A DNA stretch of 64,000 nucleotides, from contig NZ_CP019952.1 of assembly GCF_002021815.1 (NCBI RefSeq), positions 527,001 to 591,000 of the forward strand, read 5' to 3'. This DNA is from Pseudomonas parafulva. GTDB lineage: Bacteria; Pseudomonadota; Gammaproteobacteria; Pseudomonadales; Pseudomonadaceae. The translations under genes were made by a program, and so were the position numbers. The notes beneath the pieces are model-generated. The model did not search any database and was not told the DNA's origin. It worked only from the letters and a program-made list of their open reading frames with translations. Each line of letters opens with the position of its first letter. Position 1 is the first letter of the stretch. Shown here piece by piece: positions 1-10,032 of the stretch.

Positions 1-424
1 CGCTGTCGACGAAGGCTCGGTAGCCAAAGGGGCCGATGGCCTGCTGGATGCGGTCGGCCAGCGACTGCACACGCTTGCGCACCAGCTTGTGGTAGTCCCT
101 GCCCAAGGCATAGCGGGATACGTAGGCCTTTTCCGGTTGGGCCAGGCGCTGCGCCATTTGCGTGTCGCCGGGCAGATAGTCCATGCGCAGCGAGACGACG
201 CGCACGGTGCCTGGAATCAGCTGCTCTGGGTGGGCGCGCTTGCTGCCGTGTGCCCCCAGGTATTCCATCTCCCCCTGATAACCGGCGTCCAGCCAGCGCT
301 GCAGGTGATGCTCGTGTTCGCCCAGGTCGATACCGGCGATGCCGACGTGGGCAAAGCCCAGTTCCTGGCCCCACAGCTTGATGTTATGGGCCAGTGCGTC
401 GAGGTCAGGAGTGAAGGCGGACAT
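1..424 (-). CDS. queG: Epoxyqueuosine reductase QueG, N-terminal part (cut by window edge)
   Basis: Cobalamin- and Fe-S-dependent enzyme that reduces epoxyqueuosine to queuosine in the wobble position of tRNA. About 141 N-terminal codons are visible, starting at the ATG complementary to 422-424 (protein begins MSAFTPDLDALAHNIK). The visible part has the family N-terminus, with the GFAHVGIAG and GEMEYLG motifs and the KAYVSRYALGRDYHK segment. The C-terminal half with the ferredoxin-like cysteines lies outside the window. It is divergent from nnrD, with 64 bp between the two starts. In related pseudomonads the queG/nnrD/tsaE/amiB order is conserved, which supports the call. Confidence 0.9.
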   Translation of the reverse strand, partial: MSAFTPDLDALAHNIKLWGQELGFAHVGIAGIDLGEHEHHLQRWLDAGYQGEMEYLGAHGSKRAHPEQLIPGTVRVVSLRMDYLPGDTQMAQRLAQPEKAYVSRYALGRDYHKLVRKRVQSLADRIQQAIGPFGYRAFVDS

Positions 425-431
425 GGATGGG

Positions 432-460
432 CAAGCAATACGGGCAGAGGTGCGTATAAT
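432..460 (+). promoter_or_regulatory. Possible promoter of nnrD-tsaE-amiB-mutL-miaA
   Basis: A consensus TATAAT lies at 455-460, 28 bp before the nnrD start, in the short gap between divergent queG and nnrD. The hexamer 17 bp upstream (432-437) is a poor -35, so this is only a suggestion. Confidence 0.35.
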
Positions 461-488
461 TCTGCCAGACATTGGAGCTTTTGACCCC

Positions 489-1349
489 ATGCAACAGACC
501 AGTAACCCCGTACACGCCCCCACAGTGCTGAGCAGCCTGACCGTTGCCCGCCTGCCGCCACGCCCTGCTCAGGCCCATAAAGGTGACTTCGGCCATGTGC
601 TGGTGGTCGGCGGCGACCTTGGCACCGGCGGCTCCGTCCTGCTCAGCGCCGAGGCCGCGTTGCGCTGCGGCGCGGGGCTGGTGAGCGTAGCCACGCGGCC
701 GGAGCACGTGGCCGCCGGGCTGACTCGCATGCCCGAAACCATGTGCCTGGGCGTGCAGTCGGCCAACCAGTTGATGACCGTGCTGGGCCGCGCTTCGGTG
801 GCGGTCGTGGGGCCTGGCCTGGGGCAGGCGGCATGGGGGCGCAGCCTGCTGTCCGCTGTGGCCAACGCCGAGGGCGCGCAGGTTTGGGATGCCGATGCCC
901 TGAACCTGCTGGCAGCCTCGCCCCTTGCGCTGCCCAGTGGCAGTATCCTGACCCCGCACCCAGGCGAAGCTGCACGGCTGCTGGGTATTTCCACCGAAGC
1001 GGTGCAGGCGGACCGCCCGGGTGCAGCGCGCAAGCTGGCACGCCGCCACAACAGTGTGTGCGTGCTCAAAGGCGCAGGTACCTTGGTCGCCGACCCCGAA
1101 GGGCGGTTGGCGCGCTGCGACCGTGGCCATCCAGCCATGGCGGGCGCAGGCCTTGGAGATGTGCTCAGTGGTGTGTGCGGCGCGCTGCTGGCCCAGGGGC
1201 TTGGCGCCTGGGACGCCGCAGGCCTGGGCGTCTGGCTGCATGCCTGTGCTGGCGAGCGCCTGGGTAGCGGCGGCCGGGGGTTGGCGGCCAGTGATCTGAT
1301 ACCTGTGATTCGTGCGTTGTTGGAGGAGCATTCAGCGTGTCTGGCTTAA
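489..1349 (+). CDS. nnrD: ADP-dependent NAD(P)H-hydrate dehydratase (YjeF C-terminal/CARKD domain)
   Basis: Dehydrates S-NADHX/NADPHX, repairing hydrated nicotinamide cofactors with ADP as phosphate donor. The 286-residue protein is essentially all ribokinase-like dehydratase domain: a glycine-rich VVGGDLGTGGS near residue 37, LTPHPGEAARLLG in the middle, and MAGAGLGDVLSG near the C-terminus, a family signature. The ATG at 489 was chosen; the frame is open further upstream, but that part runs into queG. The usual fused NnrE epimerase (YjeF N-terminal) domain is absent and nothing upstream can supply it. The last 13 bases overlap tsaE, so the two are probably translationally coupled. Confidence 0.88.
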   Translation: MQQTSNPVHAPTVLSSLTVARLPPRPAQAHKGDFGHVLVVGGDLGTGGSVLLSAEAALRCGAGLVSVATRPEHVAAGLTRMPETMCLGVQSANQLMTVLGRASVAVVGPGLGQAAWGRSLLSAVANAEGAQVWDADALNLLAASPLALPSGSILTPHPGEAARLLGISTEAVQADRPGAARKLARRHNSVCVLKGAGTLVADPEGRLARCDRGHPAMAGAGLGDVLSGVCGALLAQGLGAWDAAGLGVWLHACAGERLGSGGRGLAASDLIPVIRALLEEHSACLA

Positions 1350-1819
1350 ACCTGTTTCTGGCCGATGAAGCGGCCATGGTTGCCTTTGGCGGCCAACTGG
1401 CCGGTGTGACCGGTGGGCGCGGGATCATCTTCCTGGAAGGCGACCTCGGCGCTGGCAAGACAACCCTGTCTCGCGGCCTTATTCGTGGGTTGGGCCATAC
1501 GGGTGCAGTGAAAAGCCCTACGTTTACCGTGGTAGAACCCTACGAGATTGGTGATGTCCGAGCTTTTCACTTCGACCTCTATCGGCTGGTCGATCCAGAG
1601 GAGCTTGAGTTCATGGGCATTCGTGACTATTTCGAGGGTGATCCACTGTGCCTGTTCGAGTGGCCACAAAAGGGTGCGGGCGTTTTGCCAAAGCCTGACC
1701 TGACCATTACCATAAGCCCCCAGGCGAGCGGACGCTCGCTTGTACTTTCGCCGCAGGGGGCTCGCGGCGACGCCTGGTGCGTGGCACTGGCCGAATACTA
1801 TAAACAGCAAGCGGGGTAG
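1337..1819 (+). CDS. tsaE: tRNA threonylcarbamoyladenosine biosynthesis ATPase TsaE
   Basis: P-loop ATPase that works with TsaB and TsaD to transfer threonylcarbamoyl to A37 of ANN-decoding tRNAs. At 160 residues it has the typical length. Walker A is EGDLGAGKTTLSRG (about residues 35-48), followed by the family motif KSPTFTVVEPY and HFDLYRL. It starts with GTG at 1337 inside the end of nnrD and ends two bases before amiB, so it sits in the middle of an operon. It is expected to be essential. Confidence 0.93.
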   Translation: MSGLNLFLADEAAMVAFGGQLAGVTGGRGIIFLEGDLGAGKTTLSRGLIRGLGHTGAVKSPTFTVVEPYEIGDVRAFHFDLYRLVDPEELEFMGIRDYFEGDPLCLFEWPQKGAGVLPKPDLTITISPQASGRSLVLSPQGARGDAWCVALAEYYKQQAG

Positions 1820-1821
1820 GT

Positions 1822-3252
1822 ATGCGCATACGCGCACTGGTCGCCATCGTTGGGCTTTTGCTGACAACGGTGACCGTTGAGGCTCTGGCCGTCACTCAAG
1901 TCAAGAGCGTGCGCCTGTGGCGTGCGCCGGACAACACCCGGCTGGTCTTCGACCTGTCTGGCCCTGTGCAGCACAGTGTCTTCACATTGAGCGCACCCGA
2001 TCGGCTGGTCATCGACATCAACGGCGCAACCCTGGGCGCACCCTTGAAGGTGGCGACGTCCAATACGCCGATCAGCAGCGTGCGCTCGGCCCAGCGCACG
2101 CCGACCGACCTGCGGGTGGTCGTGGACCTGAAGAAATCGGTCACGCCCAAGAGCTTCACCCTGGCGCCTAACGCGCAATACGGCAATCGCCTGGTGGTCG
2201 ACCTGTACGATCAGGAGGCGGACGCCATTGCCGCCAGTGCCCCACCGCCTGCGCCGCCACCGGTGCAAACGCCAGCCACCACGCCAGCGGTGCCCGTCAC
2301 GCCAACCCAGCCAGCCATCAAGCTGCCACCGGTGCCCAGTGGCAAGCGCGATATCGTGGTGGCCATCGATGCCGGTCACGGTGGCGAGGATCCAGGCGCT
2401 TCGGGCTCCAGCGGGCAGCATGAAAAAGACATCGTCCTGCAGATCGCCCGCGAACTGCAGCGCCAGATCAACAGCGAGAAGGGCTTTCGCGCCGAGCTGA
2501 CGCGCACCGGCGACTACTTCATCCCGTTGCGCAAGCGCACCGAGATCGCCCGCAAGAAAGGCGCCGACCTGTTCATCTCCATCCACGCCGATGCTGCCCC
2601 GTCGCGCGCTGCCTTCGGCGCCTCGGTGTTCGCCTTGTCCGACCGCGGTGCCACCTCCGAGACCGCACGCTGGCTGGCCGATACGGAAAACCGCTCTGAC
2701 CTGATCGGCGGTGCCGGCAATGTCAGCCTCGATGACAAGGACCGCATGCTGGCCGGGGTGCTGCTCGACCTGTCGATGACGGCCACGCTCAGCTCCAGCC
2801 TCAACGTCGGTCAGAAGGTGCTGGGCAACATGGGGCGTATCACCTCGCTGCACAAGCAGCGCGTGGAACAGGCCGGCTTCATGGTGCTCAAGTCCCCGGA
2901 CATTCCCTCGATCCTGGTAGAGACCGGCTTCATCTCGAACAATGCAGAAGCCGCCAAGCTGGCCACACGCAGCCACCAGCAGGCATTGGCGCGCTCCATT
3001 CACACCGGGGTTCGCCAGTACTTCCAGCAGAACCCACCGCCAGGCACTTACGTGGCGTGGCTGCGCGACAGCGGCAAGATCGCCCAGGGCCCGCGTGAAC
3101 ATACGGTGCGGCCCGGCGAAACCCTGGCCATGCTTGCGGTGCGCTATCAGGTCAGCGTCACCAGCCTGCGCAGCACCAATAGCCTAAAGACCGATGAGCT
3201 GAAGGTCGGCCAGCGCCTGGACATTCCTGCCACCACGTTGGCTTCACAATGA
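1822..3252 (+). CDS. amiB: N-acetylmuramoyl-L-alanine amidase, AmiB/AmiC type, with LysM
   Basis: Periplasmic zinc amidase that cleaves the stem peptide from MurNAc to split daughter cells. 476 residues: an N-terminal signal peptide ([23 protein letters not shown]), an AMIN domain (about 25-130) for septal targeting, a Pro/Ala-rich linker (about 140-170), the Amidase_3 domain with [14 protein letters not shown] and the late [10 protein letters not shown] motif, and a C-terminal LysM repeat (about 430-475, [19 protein letters not shown]). The stop overlaps the mutL start by 4 bases (ATGA). The amiB-mutL-miaA-hfq order is widely conserved in gammaproteobacteria. Confidence 0.93.
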   Translation: MRIRALVAIVGLLLTTVTVEALAVTQVKSVRLWRAPDNTRLVFDLSGPVQHSVFTLSAPDRLVIDINGATLGAPLKVATSNTPISSVRSAQRTPTDLRVVVDLKKSVTPKSFTLAPNAQYGNRLVVDLYDQEADAIAASAPPPAPPPVQTPATTPAVPVTPTQPAIKLPPVPSGKRDIVVAIDAGHGGEDPGASGSSGQHEKDIVLQIARELQRQINSEKGFRAELTRTGDYFIPLRKRTEIARKKGADLFISIHADAAPSRAAFGASVFALSDRGATSETARWLADTENRSDLIGGAGNVSLDDKDRMLAGVLLDLSMTATLSSSLNVGQKVLGNMGRITSLHKQRVEQAGFMVLKSPDIPSILVETGFISNNAEAAKLATRSHQQALARSIHTGVRQYFQQNPPPGTYVAWLRDSGKIAQGPREHTVRPGETLAMLAVRYQVSVTSLRSTNSLKTDELKVGQRLDIPATTLASQ

Positions 3253-5138
3253 GCGGCGGCTCACGTATCCAGCTGCTCAGCCCGCGGCTGGCCAACCAGA
3301 TTGCGGCTGGCGAGGTGGTGGAACGGCCGGCATCGGTTGCCAAGGAGCTGTTGGAAAACAGTCTTGACTCCGGTGCTCGCCGAATCGACGTCGACGTCGA
3401 GCAGGGTGGCATCAAGCTGCTGAAGGTGCGCGACGATGGCAGCGGCATCTCTGCTGACGATCTGCCGCTGGCGCTGGAGCGCCATGCCACCAGCAAGATC
3501 CGCGAGCTCGAAGATCTCGAAGGCGTCCTGAGCCTGGGATTTCGCGGTGAAGCCTTGGCCTCGATCAGTTCGGTCGCCCGGCTGACCCTGACCTCGCGCA
3601 CGGCCAACGCCAGCGAAGCCTGGCAGGTGGAAACCGAAGGGCGCGAGATGACCGCGCGGGTGCAGCCTGCTGCGCACCCCGTCGGCACGTCCGTGGAAGT
3701 GCGCGACCTGTTTTTCAACACGCCGGCGCGGCGCAAGTTTCTCAAGGCCGAGAAAACCGAATTCGACCACTTGCAGGAAGTGATCCGACGCCTGGCACTG
3801 GCCCGGTTCGACGTGGCCTTCCATCTGCGGCACAACGGCAAGAGCATTCTGAGCTTGCACGAGGCACGCGAGGAAGCCGACCGTGCCCGGCGGGTGGGCG
3901 CCATCTGCGGTCCGGGTTTCATGGAGCAGGCCCTGCCCATCGACGTGGAGCGCAACGGCCTGCGTCTATGGGGGTGGGTCGGGTTGCCGACCTACTCGCG
4001 TAGCCAGGCAGACTTGCAGTACTTCTTCGTGAACGGGCGCGCGGTGCGCGACAAGCTGGTGGCCCATGCCGTACGCCAGGCTTATCGGGACGTGCTGTTC
4101 AACGGCCGTCACCCCACCTTCGTCCTGTTTCTTGAGCTTGAGCCCAACGGCGTGGACGTCAATGTTCACCCGACCAAGCACGAAGTGCGCTTCCGTGAGG
4201 GACGCAGCGTCCACGACTTTCTGTACGGCACCTTGCACCGTGCCCTGGCCGATGTGCGTCCCGAAGACCAGTTGGCTGCCCCGGCTGCTTTGCCTGAGGC
4301 GACCCGCCCGACGGGGCAGCAGGCAGGCGAGTTCGGGCCCCAGGGCGAAATGCGCCTGGCTGCGGCCGTGCTCGAGCAACCGCGTGCTGCGCCGTCTCCC
4401 GTTGCCGGCAGTGGCAGTGGCGCGGGTTACCAGTATCAATACACACCCAGGCCGTCGCCGCCATTGCCGGCTGCCGAGGCCCAGGCGGTCTATCGCGAGT
4501 TCTACAAGCCCTTGAGCGAAGGCGCCGCCGCGCTGCCGGAAAGCCAGGGCGACATCCCCCCGCTTGGCTTCGCGTTGGCCCAGCTCAAGGGCATCTACAT
4601 CCTGGCCGAGAACGCCGCAGGCCTGGTGCTCGTCGACATGCATGCCGCCCATGAACGGATCATGTACGAGCGGCTGAAGGTGGCCATGGCCAGCGAGGGT
4701 CTTAGCGGTCAGCCATTGCTGGTGCCCGAAACGCTCGCCCTGAGCCAGCGCGAGGCCGATTGCGCCGAAGAACACGCCGCCTGGTTCCAGCGCCTGGGCT
4801 TCGAGTTGCAGCGCCTTGGCCCGGAAACCCTGGCGATTCGCCAGATTCCTGCGTTGCTCAAGCAGGCTGAAGCCAACCGCCTGGTACAGGATGTGCTGGC
4901 GGACCTCATGGAGTACGGCACCAGCGACCGTATCCAGGCACACCTGAACGAATTGCTCGGCACCATGGCCTGTCACGGTGCCGTGCGTGCCAATCGGCGT
5001 CTGGCGATCCCGGAAATGAACGCCTTGCTGCGCGACATGGAAAACACCGAGCGCAGCGGCCAGTGCAACCATGGCCGTCCCACCTGGACCCAGATGGGCC
5101 TGGATGATCTGGACAAACTATTCCTGCGCGGTCGATGA
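3249..5138 (+). CDS. mutL: DNA mismatch repair protein MutL
   Basis: GHKL ATPase that couples MutS mismatch recognition to strand incision. 629 residues. The N-terminal ATPase has [26 protein letters not shown] and [10 protein letters not shown], followed by the transducer domain to about residue 330, a low-complexity linker (about 340-430), and the C-terminal dimerisation domain. The C-terminus carries [12 protein letters not shown], a variant of the DQHA-x2-E-x4-E metal motif of endonuclease-type MutL proteins with Met for Gln. This suggests nicking activity, as expected in an organism without MutH. The start overlaps amiB. Confidence 0.96.
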   Translation: MSGGSRIQLLSPRLANQIAAGEVVERPASVAKELLENSLDSGARRIDVDVEQGGIKLLKVRDDGSGISADDLPLALERHATSKIRELEDLEGVLSLGFRGEALASISSVARLTLTSRTANASEAWQVETEGREMTARVQPAAHPVGTSVEVRDLFFNTPARRKFLKAEKTEFDHLQEVIRRLALARFDVAFHLRHNGKSILSLHEAREEADRARRVGAICGPGFMEQALPIDVERNGLRLWGWVGLPTYSRSQADLQYFFVNGRAVRDKLVAHAVRQAYRDVLFNGRHPTFVLFLELEPNGVDVNVHPTKHEVRFREGRSVHDFLYGTLHRALADVRPEDQLAAPAALPEATRPTGQQAGEFGPQGEMRLAAAVLEQPRAAPSPVAGSGSGAGYQYQYTPRPSPPLPAAEAQAVYREFYKPLSEGAAALPESQGDIPPLGFALAQLKGIYILAENAAGLVLVDMHAAHERIMYERLKVAMASEGLSGQPLLVPETLALSQREADCAEEHAAWFQRLGFELQRLGPETLAIRQIPALLKQAEANRLVQDVLADLMEYGTSDRIQAHLNELLGTMACHGAVRANRRLAIPEMNALLRDMENTERSGQCNHGRPTWTQMGLDDLDKLFLRGR

Positions 5139-5139
5139 A

Positions 5140-6111
5140 ATGAGTGGCAAGCCCCCTGCAATATTTCTGATGGGCCCGACGGCATCGGGCAAGACCGACC
5201 TCGCCATCGAGCTGAGCAAGGTCTTGCCTTGCGAGCTGGTGAGCGTCGATTCCGCCCTGGTCTATCGGGGCATGGACATCGGTTCGGCAAAGCCTTCCAA
5301 GGCTGTGCTGGCTGCCCATCCGCACCACCTGATCGACATCCGCGACCCGGCCGACGCTTACTCGGCTGCGCAGTTTCGTGCCGACGCCTTGCGCGTGATG
5401 GCCCAGATCACCGCCCGCGGCAATATCCCATTGCTGGTGGGCGGGACCATGCTCTATTACAAGGCGTTGACCGAGGGGCTGGCCGACATGCCGGCGGCCG
5501 ATGCCCAGGTCAGGGCCGAGCTCGAGGCCCTGGCCGAAGTCGAGGGCCTGGAGGCGCTGCACCAGCAATTGGCTGAGGTCGATCCGGAGTCGGCCGCGCG
5601 CATCCATCCCAACGATCCGCAACGGTTGATCCGGGCACTGGAGGTGTACCGGGTCAGCGGGCAAAGCATGACGGCCCATCGACAGCGTCAATTGGCTGAA
5701 AGTAGCGGTGCAGACGCAAGCGCCTGCGGTCATTTGCCCTATACTGTCGCCAGTCTTGCGATTGCGCCTACAGATCGTCACATTCTGCATCAGCGAATTG
5801 CGTTACGATTTTCACAGATGTTGGAACAGGGCTTTGTCGACGAGGTCCGATTGCTGCGAGCCAGAAGTGACTTGCACGCCGGACTGCCGTCTATACGGGC
5901 AGTGGGCTATCGGCAGGTCTGGGATTACCTGGACGGCCAGCTGACTGAGAATGAGATGCGTGAACGCGGTATCATCGCGACCAGGCAGTTGGCCAAGCGG
6001 CAATTCACCTGGCTGCGTGGCTGGCCAGACGTGCATTGGCTCGACAGCCTGGCCTGCGACAATCTGTCCCGCACCTTGAAATACCTTGGGGCCGTCTCCA
6101 TATTGAGCTGA
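5140..6111 (+). CDS. miaA: tRNA dimethylallyltransferase MiaA
   Basis: Transfers the dimethylallyl group to N6 of A37 in tRNAs reading UNN codons. 323 residues, the family length. Walker A is [14 protein letters not shown] near the N-terminus; [16 protein letters not shown] and [14 protein letters not shown] are family signatures. The ATG at 5140 was chosen because the upstream open frame lies inside mutL; it begins one base after the mutL stop. A 94-bp gap with AT-rich sequence separates it from hfq. Confidence 0.95.
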   Translation: MSGKPPAIFLMGPTASGKTDLAIELSKVLPCELVSVDSALVYRGMDIGSAKPSKAVLAAHPHHLIDIRDPADAYSAAQFRADALRVMAQITARGNIPLLVGGTMLYYKALTEGLADMPAADAQVRAELEALAEVEGLEALHQQLAEVDPESAARIHPNDPQRLIRALEVYRVSGQSMTAHRQRQLAESSGADASACGHLPYTVASLAIAPTDRHILHQRIALRFSQMLEQGFVDEVRLLRARSDLHAGLPSIRAVGYRQVWDYLDGQLTENEMRERGIIATRQLAKRQFTWLRGWPDVHWLDSLACDNLSRTLKYLGAVSILS

Positions 6112-6205
6112 GTCCCTGCTGATTGCCGTCTATCCTTGTGAAAGCCGGCCTTACTTATCGTTTTTTCAGATTTTCCAATTATTTATCCTTACAGGAGTGC
6201 GGCAT

Positions 6206-6466
6206 ATGTCAAAAGGGCATTCGCTACAAGACCCTTACCTGAATACCTTGAGAAAAGAAAAGGTTCCGGTTTCGATCTACCTGGTAAACGGCATCAAGCT
6301 GCAAGGCTCGATTGAGTCGTTCGACCAGTTCGTGGTGCTGCTGAAGAACACCGTCAGCCAGATGGTCTACAAGCACGCCATTTCCACTGTTGTACCTGCC
6401 CGCCCGGTTCGTCTGCCAAGCCCGTCCGATTCCGATCACGGCGACAGCGAGCCAGGCAACGCCTGA
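6206..6466 (+). CDS. hfq: RNA chaperone Hfq
   Basis: Hexameric Sm-like protein that matches small RNAs with mRNA targets and binds A-rich sites; in pseudomonads it also acts with Crc in catabolite repression. 86 residues: [18 protein letters not shown] start, Sm1 motif around [19 protein letters not shown], Sm2 motif [10 protein letters not shown], then a short acidic tail. The ATG at 6206 is preceded by AGGAG at 6193-6197; an in-frame GTG at 6197 overlaps that site and was rejected. hflX follows 12 bp downstream. Confidence 0.98.
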   Translation: MSKGHSLQDPYLNTLRKEKVPVSIYLVNGIKLQGSIESFDQFVVLLKNTVSQMVYKHAISTVVPARPVRLPSPSDSDHGDSEPGNA

Positions 6467-6478
6467 TAGGAGCCTGCA

Positions 6479-7780
6479 TTGTTCTTTGAGCGCCACGGTG
6501 GTGGTGAACGCGCGTTGCTCGTTCACTTGGAAGGTCAGAACCCTGAGGCGCGCGAAGACCCGCAGGAGTTTCAGGAACTCGCGTTGTCGGCCGGTGCCGA
6601 CATCGTCTCGCTGGTAACGGTCTCGAGGCATCAGCCCTCGGCCAAGTACCTGATTGGCAGTGGCAAAGTCGAGGAGTTGCACGACCGTGTCCATGCCGAG
6701 CAGGTAGACCTGGTGATTTTCAATCACACCCTCACGCCCAGTCAGGAACGCAACCTCGAACGCGTGTTCGAGTGCCGTGTGCTCGACAGGACCGGGCTGA
6801 TTCTGGATATCTTCGCCCAACGGGCACGTACCCACGAAGGCAAGCTGCAGGTCGAACTGGCCCAGCTTGAGCACATGAGTACGCGGCTGGTACGCGGTTG
6901 GACCCACCTTGAGCGACAAAAAGGGGGTATTGGCCTGCGGGGGCCGGGTGAAACCCAGCTCGAAACCGACCGTCGCCTGCTGCGCGTACGCATCCGGCAG
7001 ATCAAGTCCCGCCTCGAGAAAGTACGCAGCCAGCGCGAACAGGCGCGTCGCGGGCGCAAGCGCGCGGACATTCCGTCGGTCTCGCTGGTGGGCTACACCA
7101 ACGCCGGCAAGTCCACGTTGTTCAACGCCCTGACCCAGTCCGAGGTGTACGCCGCCGACCAGTTGTTCGCAACCCTCGACCCGACGCTGCGTCGGCTTGA
7201 GCTCAACGACCTGGGGCCTATCGTGCTGGCCGATACCGTGGGCTTCATTCGCCACCTGCCGCACAAGCTGGTCGAGGCGTTTCGGGCTACGCTCGAGGAG
7301 TCGAGCAACTCCGACCTGCTGCTGCACGTGATCGATGCCCATGAGCCTGAGCGCATGGAGCAAATCGAGCAGGTGCTGGCCGTGTTGGGCGAGATTGGCG
7401 CCGAAGGCTTGCCGATCCTCGAGGTGTATAACAAACTCGACCTGCTCGAAGAGGTCGAGCCGCAGATCCAGCGCAATGCCGACGGCAAGCCTGAGCGGGT
7501 CTGGGTTTCGGCACGTGACGGGCGTGGCCTGGAGTTGGTTGGCCAGGCTATTGCCGAGCTGCTGGGTGATGATCTGTTTGTCGGCACCTTGTGCCTGGAG
7601 CAACGTTTTGCCCGCCTGCGCGCGCAATTCTTTGACCTGGGCGCGGTGCAGAGTGAAGCGCATGATGAAGAAGGGCGCAGCCTGCTGAGCGTGCGTCTGC
7701 CCAGGGTAGAACTCAATCGCCTGGTCAGCCGTGAAGGCATGGAGCCGCAAGTGTTTGTCGAGCAACACACTTTGCAATAA
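6479..7780 (+). CDS. hflX: Ribosome-associated GTPase HflX
   Basis: GTPase that binds the large ribosomal subunit and rescues stalled or hibernating 70S ribosomes, especially under heat stress. 433 residues: N-terminal HflX domain with the glycine-rich loop GGIGLRGPGETQLETDRR (about 145-162), a helical segment, then the G domain with G1 GYTNAGKST, G3 DTVGFIRHLP and G4 NKLD. It starts with TTG at 6479 (N-terminus MFFERHGGGERALLV), with AGGAG upstream. It lies between hfq and hflKC as in E. coli. Confidence 0.95.
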   Translation: MFFERHGGGERALLVHLEGQNPEAREDPQEFQELALSAGADIVSLVTVSRHQPSAKYLIGSGKVEELHDRVHAEQVDLVIFNHTLTPSQERNLERVFECRVLDRTGLILDIFAQRARTHEGKLQVELAQLEHMSTRLVRGWTHLERQKGGIGLRGPGETQLETDRRLLRVRIRQIKSRLEKVRSQREQARRGRKRADIPSVSLVGYTNAGKSTLFNALTQSEVYAADQLFATLDPTLRRLELNDLGPIVLADTVGFIRHLPHKLVEAFRATLEESSNSDLLLHVIDAHEPERMEQIEQVLAVLGEIGAEGLPILEVYNKLDLLEEVEPQIQRNADGKPERVWVSARDGRGLELVGQAIAELLGDDLFVGTLCLEQRFARLRAQFFDLGAVQSEAHDEEGRSLLSVRLPRVELNRLVSREGMEPQVFVEQHTLQ

Positions 7781-7876
7781 ATGCCCTACGAGGTCGTCGG
7801 GCAGCAGTGACAGGCATTCTGTAGCATTGGACGGCGCGCCGTGGGCGCGTCTTTGCTTTATCAGATGGAGAGCGCT

Positions 7877-9055
7877 ATGGCTTGGAACGAGCCGGGTGGC
7901 AACTCGAACAATCAGGATCCCTGGGGCGGCCGCCGCGGTGGCGGTGGTGGCGGCGACAAAAAAGGTCCGCCGGATCTGGACGAGGCCTTCCGCAAACTGC
8001 AGGACAGCCTCAACGGCATGTTCGGTGGTGGCAAGAAACGGGGTGGCGGTGACCGCAATGTCGGCAAAGGCGGCGGCCTCGGGCTGCTGGCCATCGGCCT
8101 GGCAGTGCTGGCGGCCATCTGGCTGTACAGCGCCGTGTATGTCGTCGACGAGCAGGAGCAGGCCGTTGTGCTGCGCTTCGGCAAGTACTATGAGACGGTC
8201 GGTCCCGGCCTGAACATCTACTTCCCGCCGATCGATCGCAAGTACATGGAAAACGTCACGCGCGAGCGGGCCTACACCAAGCAGGGCCAGATGCTGACCG
8301 AAGACGAGAACATCGTCGAGGTACCGCTGACCGTCCAGTACAAGATCAGCAACCTGCAGGACTTCGTGCTCAACGTCGACCAGCCTGAGGTCAGCCTGCA
8401 GCATGCGACCGACAGCGCCCTGCGTCACGTGGTGGGCTCTACGTCCATGGACCAGGTATTGACCGAAGGTCGTGAACAGATGGCCGTGGACATCCGCGAA
8501 CGTCTGCAGCGTTTCCTCGACAACTACCGCACCGGCATTACCGTTACCCAGGTCAACGTGCAGAGCGCGGCAGCCCCGCGTGAAGTGCAGGAAGCCTTCG
8601 ATGACGTGATCCGGGCGCGCGAAGACGAGCAGCGTGCCCGCAACCAGGCCGAGTCCTACGCCAATGGCGTGGTGCCCGAAGCCCGTGGTCAGGCCCAGCG
8701 CATCATCGAAGACGCCAACGGTTACCGCGATGAAGTCATTGCCCGGGCCAAGGGTGAGGCCGACCGCTTCACCAAGCTGGTCACCGAGTACCGCAAGGCA
8801 CCTGATGTGACCCGCGAGCGCTTGTACCTGGAAACCATGCAGGCGGTGTACAGCAATTCGAGCAAGGTCATGGTGGCAACCAAGGATGGGCAGAACAACC
8901 TGCTCTACCTGCCACTGGACAAGATGGTCGAAGGCAGCCGCAACTCGTCCGCACCTGCGAGCGGTGTATCGTCGGCCAACGACGCTGCCGCCGCGCGCTC
9001 GGCGCAGGACACGCAACAGCAACAGCAGCCGCTGCGCACTAGGGAGAGCCGCTGA
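7877..9055 (+). CDS. hflK: FtsH protease modulator HflK
   Basis: Inner-membrane SPFH/prohibitin-type protein that with HflC forms a cage around FtsH and modulates proteolysis of membrane proteins. 392 residues: Gly-rich cytoplasmic N-terminus (GGRRGGGGGGDKKG), one membrane segment (about 70-95, LGLLAIGLAVLAAIWLYSA), the band-7 domain beginning VVDEQEQAVVLRFGKYYETVGPGLN, a coiled coil, and a Gln-rich tail. ATG at 7877 was preferred to 7865 and 7841 because GGAG sits 7 bp upstream. It overlaps hflC (ATGA-type). Confidence 0.94.
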   Translation: MAWNEPGGNSNNQDPWGGRRGGGGGGDKKGPPDLDEAFRKLQDSLNGMFGGGKKRGGGDRNVGKGGGLGLLAIGLAVLAAIWLYSAVYVVDEQEQAVVLRFGKYYETVGPGLNIYFPPIDRKYMENVTRERAYTKQGQMLTEDENIVEVPLTVQYKISNLQDFVLNVDQPEVSLQHATDSALRHVVGSTSMDQVLTEGREQMAVDIRERLQRFLDNYRTGITVTQVNVQSAAAPREVQEAFDDVIRAREDEQRARNQAESYANGVVPEARGQAQRIIEDANGYRDEVIARAKGEADRFTKLVTEYRKAPDVTRERLYLETMQAVYSNSSKVMVATKDGQNNLLYLPLDKMVEGSRNSSAPASGVSSANDAAAARSAQDTQQQQQPLRTRESR

Positions 9056-9924
9056 TGAGCAACCGATCGCTGATCGCCCTGATCGCCGCCGTGGTTCTGG
9101 CCATCGTGGCCTGGAACAGCTTCTACATCGTGGCCCAGACCGAGCGGGCAGTATTGCTGCGCTTCGGCAAGGTGGTTCAGGCCGATGTCCAGCCAGGGCT
9201 GCACGTGAAAGTGCCGTACGTGAACCAGGTACGCAAGTTCGACGCCCGCCTGATGACCCTCGACGCCCCTACCCAGCGGTTCCTGACCCTGGAGAAGAAA
9301 GCGGTGATGGTCGACGCCTATGCCAAATGGCGCGTCAAGGATGCCGAGCGCTTCTATACGGCCACTTCCGGCATGAAGCAGATCGCTGATGAGCGTCTGT
9401 CCCGTCGTCTGGAAAGCGGCCTGCGTGACCAGTTCGGTAAGCGCACCCTGCACGAAGTGGTGTCCGGTGAGCGTGACGCGTTGATGGCCGACATCACCGC
9501 TTCGCTGAACCGCATGGCCAACAAGGAGCTGGGTATCGAGGTCATCGACGTCCGCGTCAAGGCCATCGACCTGCCCAAGGAAGTCAACCGCAGTGTGTTC
9601 GATCGCATGAGCACCGAGCGTGAGCGCGAGGCGCGCGAGCACCGGGCCAAGGGTAATGAGCTGGCCGAAGGTATTCGTGCCGACGCCGATCGCCAGCGCC
9701 GTGTGCTACTGGCCGAGGCCTATCGCGAATCTGAACAGACCCGCGGTGAGGGTGATGCCCAGGCGGCGGCTATCTACGCCAAGGCCTACACGCAGGACGC
9801 TGATTTCTACGCGTTCTACCGTAGCTTGCAAGCCTACCGCGAGAGCTTCTCCAGCAAGAGCGACGTGCTGGTCCTGGATCCGAAGAACGAGTTCTTCCGC
9901 TTCATGGACAAGAGCAAGCCCTGA
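9055..9924 (+). CDS. hflC: FtsH protease modulator HflC
   Basis: Partner of HflK in the FtsH-HflKC complex. 289 residues: an N-terminal signal-anchor (IALIAAVVLAIVAWNSFYIV), the band-7 domain (QTERAVLLRFGKVVQADVQPGLHVKVP), an Ala/Glu/Arg-rich coiled coil (about 185-235), and a short C-terminal domain ending FFRFMDKSKP. Its start codon overlaps the hflK stop. A hairpin at 9947-9969 and a strong terminator at 10009-10032 follow, so it is probably the last gene of the hfq-hflX-hflKC unit. Confidence 0.94.
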   Translation: MSNRSLIALIAAVVLAIVAWNSFYIVAQTERAVLLRFGKVVQADVQPGLHVKVPYVNQVRKFDARLMTLDAPTQRFLTLEKKAVMVDAYAKWRVKDAERFYTATSGMKQIADERLSRRLESGLRDQFGKRTLHEVVSGERDALMADITASLNRMANKELGIEVIDVRVKAIDLPKEVNRSVFDRMSTEREREAREHRAKGNELAEGIRADADRQRRVLLAEAYRESEQTRGEGDAQAAAIYAKAYTQDADFYAFYRSLQAYRESFSSKSDVLVLDPKNEFFRFMDKSKP

Positions 9925-9946
9925 GGCGAATTCAGGCAGGCGCCCC

Positions 9947-9969
9947 GCCTGGCAGCTAAAACGCCAGGC
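9947..9969. other. Small hairpin after hflC
   Basis: GCCTGGC (9947-9953) and GCCAGGC (9963-9969) form a 7-bp stem with a 9-base loop, 22 bp after the hflC stop. It has no T-run. It may protect the 3' end of the hflC transcript. Confidence 0.4.
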
Positions 9970-10008
9970 AGGGTGCATCCCGAATCAAAAGGGGTGTATG
10001 ATGAATCA

Positions 10009-10032
10009 GCCGGGAAATTTCCCGGCTTTTTT
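10009..10032 (+). terminator. Rho-independent terminator after hflC
   Basis: An 18-base perfect palindrome, GCCGGGAAATTTCCCGGC (10009-10026), is followed by six T. It separates the hfl genes from hisZ. The remaining bases to 10211 hold no recognisable gene; the open frame there lacks a family match and a ribosome site. Confidence 0.85.

Noticed and set aside
405..1331. Long minus-strand open frame opposite nnrD
   Set aside because: Antisense shadow of a GC-rich gene; composition and codon pattern follow nnrD, and no family motif or ribosome site is seen.
6224..9022. 932-codon minus-strand open frame opposite hfq, hflX and hflK
   Set aside because: Spans three well-identified plus-strand genes; low-complexity His/Gln/Arg-rich product typical of antisense frames in GC-rich DNA.
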